Shown: piece by piece, positions 61,077 to 64,000 of the stretch
Layout of the letters: every line of letters begins with the position of its first letter
How positions within the stretch are numbered: position 1 is the stretch's first letter
Source of the DNA: CAYYWP01 sp050176585
GTDB taxonomy: Bacteria > Desulfobacterota > Binatia > HRBIN30 > CADEER01
DNA length: 64,000 bases
Assembly: GCA_050176585.1 (NCBI GenBank)
Contig: JBFXHX010000017.1
Coordinates: forward strand, 25,810 to 89,809
Direction of reading: 5' to 3'
Program-made: the position numbers and the translations under genes
Notes under the pieces: generated by a model
Seen by the model: the letters and a program-made list of their open reading frames with translations, nothing else
Database searches by the model: none
Told to the model about the DNA's origin: nothing

Positions 61077-61811
61077 TCATTCACCATCGCCAGGAAACTC
61101 GTCCGTGCCCGGGCCGCGCGCCGCTTTGATTGGCCATGCACACGACCCGCGCGCCCGTCTCGCCGGCGAGTAACTCCACGTGCCGCGGATCGCAATCGGC
61201 GGCGCTGAGGATACCGCCTCCTTGCCATATCGACCAGCTCTCGCAGGTGCTAGGTGGTGATGGACGCCCGGTTTTGGCTCGAGCTGCCCCTCGACTCGCA
61301 ACCCGAAGCGCCGCACGACGAACGTGGGATCGGTGCTGTAGATGAACGTCTCGGCTTGCGGCCCGGTCGAGTGGTCCGGACGAGGCCCGAAAATCCGACC
61401 GGAAGCTCGTGTCAGATCGCCCTCCTGCGCGTTGGTCACGCCGACTTCGAGTCGTGAGAACCAGGGACCGCGTGAGAACCAGCCAGCTCAGCTCGGCGCC
61501 GACCGAGTGCAGCCTTGGGGTCGCTGGAGAGCAGCCAGACGCTGGTGGCGCAGCCGAAGCCGCGCCGTCCGCGGTAGAAGCCGCGGCTCCGCCATCGACG
61601 CCGCAAGCCGAGTCCGAGATCCACAAGGCGCTCGCAGCGGTGCGCCCACAGCCGAGGTGACACAGCCGGCCAAGACTGCGGCCGTGAGCCGCCAGCCGGC
61701 GCTGCTCGCGGCGCGCGCGGGCGGCGGGCGGCTCCGCTTTCGTGCGAGCTGCCGCTGCACTCCCTCGATCTGCTTCTGCTGCTCCGCGTTTTGGCGCATG
61801 AGCTCACGCAT
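61077..61811 (-). pseudogene. Frameshifted remnant of unknown protein with N-terminal coiled coil
   Basis: From ATG 61811 the minus strand encodes MRELMRQNAEQQKQIEGVQR, a Gln/Glu-rich coiled coil. Protein-like segments then appear in different frames: RLHSVGAELSW, AGWFSRGPWFSRLEVGVTNA and QEGDLTRASGRIFGP, then FIYSTDPTFVVRRFGLRVEG. Between the first two lies a tandem CTGG that shifts the frame. No frame is open throughout. The VRRFGLRVEGQ style recalls outer-membrane porins, but this is weak. Plus-strand open frames here look like shadows. Confidence 0.4.
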
Positions 61812-61988
61812 CTGCGTTTTCAGCCGGTCCAGCTCACCGGTCGAGCGTGAACCTGCAATCGGCGCTCTGCCGCGCAGGTCGCGGCCGGCCGTCAGAACGA
61901 GGATGGTCCACCGCCTAGCGGCCTAATGCCGGTGGTTCATCCGGTGCGCACGCGAGTCGCCGACATTTGTCGGCGCCACGCGCCGGAT

Positions 61989-63173
61989 TCACGTAGCCGC
62001 GAACGGACAGCCCTCGAGCGCGCTGCTCACGGCGCGCACCAGCTCAGCGATCGTCACGATTCCGTTGCCATCGCTGTCGAGCGCCAGGCACGGATCGGCC
62101 GGCGACCCGATCACGAGGTTCACGCCGCGGAGCAGCTCACCGATCTCTACGACGCGATTGCCATCGCAGTCACCGGCACACGGCGGCGGTGTGCGCGGCT
62201 CTTCGACCACGATTGCACCGTCGGCGCCGAGCGCTGCCAGCGGCTCGCCGGCTGCACCGCTGCTGGCCAGCGCCATTTCCACGCGCAGCGGATACAGGCC
62301 AGCTAGCGCATCGCGGGCAATGGCCACGTCGCAGGTGTAGAGCACGGCCCCATCGGGCAGCGGGTCGAGATTGGTCGCCGAGAAGACGAAGGCTCGGACA
62401 CCCGTGCAGTCGATCTCGGGCGTGCAGTTCGCCGGCACGAATCTGAAGCTTGTGGCCTCTTTTTCGATACCCGGATTCACCTGGCATGCGGGCTCCCCGC
62501 CCGCCGCCCCGGCGATGGGGGTAGCGGGTTCGAACGACAGATCATTCTGGACGCCGACCACTGGCGGAACGAGCAGCTCGAAGGTCACGGTAATTGACAT
62601 GGTTTGTCCCGGCTCGCCCACCGCTTCTCCCGCGACGAGCCGCGCAGCCGGGCGTGTGACGACCTCGACCGCGCCGGGAATGCCGGTGGTGGGGACGTCC
62701 ATTCCACCGGACGCCGACGCACCGACCTCCGCGATCGCGAGCGGATACGCGCCGGGCGCGGCATCGCCGTCGATCTGCACCGCGCACGCGTAGAGCACGG
62801 CTCCGTCCGGGATCGATGCGAAATTGCTGAACGACAGCACGAACACGCGCACGCTTTCGCAGTTCGTCGCCGGATCGCAGCCAGGCGGCACGAAACGGAA
62901 CGCGGTTGCCTCTTTGCGGATTTGCGGATTTGCCACGCAGTCGGGTTCGCCATCCTCTCCAGCCGCGATGAAAGTGCTGCGGGTGAAGTCGATGCGATTT
63001 TGCGTCGCCAGCACTTCCGCTCCGTCGGTAGACAGGGTCACGTCGATCACCACGCGTTCGCCTGGCTGGCCCGACGCGCTGCCCACCTGAATCGAAGCGG
63101 CCCGCGCGGTACTGGTCTGCGTTGACACCCCGAGCAGCACTACGGCCATCCATCGCACGCCCGTGCTCACCAT
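61989..63173 (-). CDS. Secreted protein with two cohesin-like domains and a C-terminal dockerin/EF-hand-like pair
   Basis: 394 residues from ATG 63173 (AGAGGAGAGG upstream). Signal peptide ends near ARA (25). Two homologous modules at about 27-175 and 180-325: IQVGSASGQPGERVVIDVTL and LVAGEAVGEPGQTMSITVTF, each followed by an internal (K)EATxFRFVP and a PDGAVLYxC motif. A C-terminal unit (about 335-394) carries GDCDGNRVVEIGELLRGVNL and LDSDGNGIVTIAELVRAVSS, two dockerin-like Ca-binding loops. A cohesin and a dockerin-like unit in one chain could self-assemble on the cell surface. Function unknown. Confidence 0.8.
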   Translation of the reverse strand: MVSTGVRWMAVVLLGVSTQTSTARAASIQVGSASGQPGERVVIDVTLSTDGAEVLATQNRIDFTRSTFIAAGEDGEPDCVANPQIRKEATAFRFVPPGCDPATNCESVRVFVLSFSNFASIPDGAVLYACAVQIDGDAAPGAYPLAIAEVGASASGGMDVPTTGIPGAVEVVTRPAARLVAGEAVGEPGQTMSITVTFELLVPPVVGVQNDLSFEPATPIAGAAGGEPACQVNPGIEKEATSFRFVPANCTPEIDCTGVRAFVFSATNLDPLPDGAVLYTCDVAIARDALAGLYPLRVEMALASSGAAGEPLAALGADGAIVVEEPRTPPPCAGDCDGNRVVEIGELLRGVNLVIGSPADPCLALDSDGNGIVTIAELVRAVSSALEGCPFAAT

Positions 63174-63597
63174 CCGCCTCTCCTCTCGAACGCGCGCCCG
63201 AAGCCCTGAGTATAGCATGTCACAGTCGCGCTCACCGTGAATATGCAACCAAGCTTCTCGCGACGGCTATGCAGCAGCCGTTGCGGCCGGCGAAAAGGAT
63301 GCATCGTCTGCGCAAAGATTGGCGGCGGGTCTCCCAGGGAGCGCCACCGCCGGCGCGGATGGCCATCACCACCGGTCGAGACCCAAGCTGCGAGCTCGTG
63401 CGGGCTCACATGGCGCTGTTGAGCACCGCGCGTTCGGCCTCGCCAACCCCTGGGACCGGCTCTATGCGTTCCGAAGGTCGGGAGCTGCTCACGCGCGCGG
63501 TGCTGGCCGTGGACCAGCACCGCGTGTGGTACTTAGAATCGATGCGACCGCGGCCCTTCACGCCGGGTATGCGGTGTCGAAGCGGAGAACAACTCGC
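63174..63597. other. 424-base intergenic region, no gene seen
   Basis: Between two minus-strand genes. It should carry the promoter of the cohesin-like gene and the 3' region of the following gene. I see no conserved ORF and no clear hairpin. Confidence 0.35.
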
Positions 63598-64000
63598 TCA
63601 TATACCTGTCGCGGTCGCCGTGGCCGTCGCGGTGTTGGTGGCAGTCGCAGTCCCGGTGGCCGCTTGCGTCGCCGTCACGGTAGCGGCCTGCGTTGCAGTA
63701 GACGTGGCAACCGGGCTGCCAGTCGCCGTCGCTGTGGCCAGTTGAGGGGTGGCCGTGCTGGTCGCCGCGGGACTCCCCGTCGCCGTCCCCGTAGCAACTG
63801 GGCTGCCGGTCGCGGTCGCCGTTGCCGGTTGGGAGCTCGCCGTACTGGTCGCCGCGGGACTGCCCGTCGCGGTTGCAGTCGCTGCCGGGCTGCGCGTTGC
63901 CGTCGCGCGGGCCGGTGGGGTCGTCGCCGTGCTGGTCGCCGCGGGACTGCCCGTCGCGGTGGGGGTCGGTGCCGGGCTGCCGGGTGCCGTCGCGGGGGGG
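63598..64000 (-). CDS. C-terminal part of a Thr/Ala/Pro-rich low-complexity protein (partial, 5' end outside window)
   Basis: The minus strand is open from the right edge to TGA 63600-63598, giving at least 134 residues of repeats such as ATATGSPAATSTA, ATATGSPVATGTA and ATQAATVTATQAATGTATA. This composition equals the linkers of the other secreted proteins here, which is the reason for choosing this frame over a Val/Ala-rich frame on the plus strand and an Asp/Gly/Arg-rich one on the minus strand. A protein ending in its linker is odd, so either the tail is surface-exposed or the true C-terminus was lost by a frameshift. Confidence 0.5.
   Translation of the reverse strand, partial: PPATAPGSPAPTPTATGSPAATSTATTPPARATATRSPAATATATGSPAATSTASSQPATATATGSPVATGTATGSPAATSTATPQLATATATGSPVATSTATQAATVTATQAATGTATATNTATATATATGI

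Noticed and set aside
63122..63745. Plus-strand Val/Ala-rich frame at the right edge
   Set aside because: The VAVAVLVAVAV stretch is the complement of the Thr/Ala repeat DNA. It looks like a membrane protein only by composition.

Overview
This is a gene-dense, strongly GC-rich bacterial chromosome segment with no tRNA, rRNA, CRISPR array, insertion sequence or phage gene that I can see. Several traits together suggest a soil or aquatic Gram-negative bacterium: outer-membrane genes (Mla-type lipid transport, TolC, a MacA/MacB-like efflux pump, AsmA), a hopanoid radical-SAM gene (hpnJ), an aromatic-degradation operon, and several secreted proteins with long Thr/Pro-rich (TPTRT-like) linkers and cohesin- or dockerin-like modules. 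By memory this combination resembles Candidatus Binatia (Binatota); that is an inference, since no marker gene is available here.

Left part (1-12.5 kb). The window opens inside the 3' end of a GH63-like glucosidase gene. A small catabolic-looking set follows: two SnoaL-like proteins, a DUF3237 protein, an amidase and an alpha/beta hydrolase of the dihydroxypseudooxynicotine-hydrolase type. Then come a secreted Thr/Pro-linker protein, threonine ammonia-lyase, a frameshifted TMEM175 channel gene, DUF6496, DUF72 and PRC-barrel proteins, a small coiled-coil protein and a secreted MsrA-MsrB fusion.

12.8-17 kb holds trehalose metabolism: an OtsA-OtsB fusion facing a TreT-like synthase that is translationally coupled to a DUF5752 protein.

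17.3-24.9 kb is the most interesting region. It is one co-directional operon with Rieske dioxygenase beta and alpha subunits, a cis-diol dehydrogenase, a 3Fe-4S-type ferredoxin, a second SDR without the catalytic Tyr, a NicX/M29-like protein, a LigA-LigB fused extradiol dioxygenase, a nitrilase-superfamily amidase, a small unknown protein and an AhpD-like protein. Two unrelated types of putative ring-cleavage enzyme plus an amidase point to oxidation of an aromatic, perhaps nitrogen-containing, substrate. Two tandemly duplicated O-methyltransferases follow.

27.4-48.3 kb is mostly envelope: a BacA/SbmA-like ABC exporter with degenerate ATPase motifs, a 1030-residue six-hairpin glycosidase-like protein, a DedA protein, a FecR/DUF6600 protein, a tripartite efflux operon (TolC, MacA, ATPase, permease), hpnJ, an AsmA-like protein and an Mla operon (STAS-MlaE, MlaF, MlaD, PqiC-like lipoprotein).

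48.3-64 kb is looser. It holds a pentapeptide-repeat pseudogene with about four frameshifts, secreted Thr/Pro-linker proteins, a GST, release factor 3, an HSL-type esterase, a zinc/manganese ABC transporter with a divergent ribbon-helix-helix protein, a ZIP transporter, a second decayed ORF, a cohesin/dockerin-like secreted protein, and the 3' end of a very Thr/Ala-rich gene that runs off the right edge.
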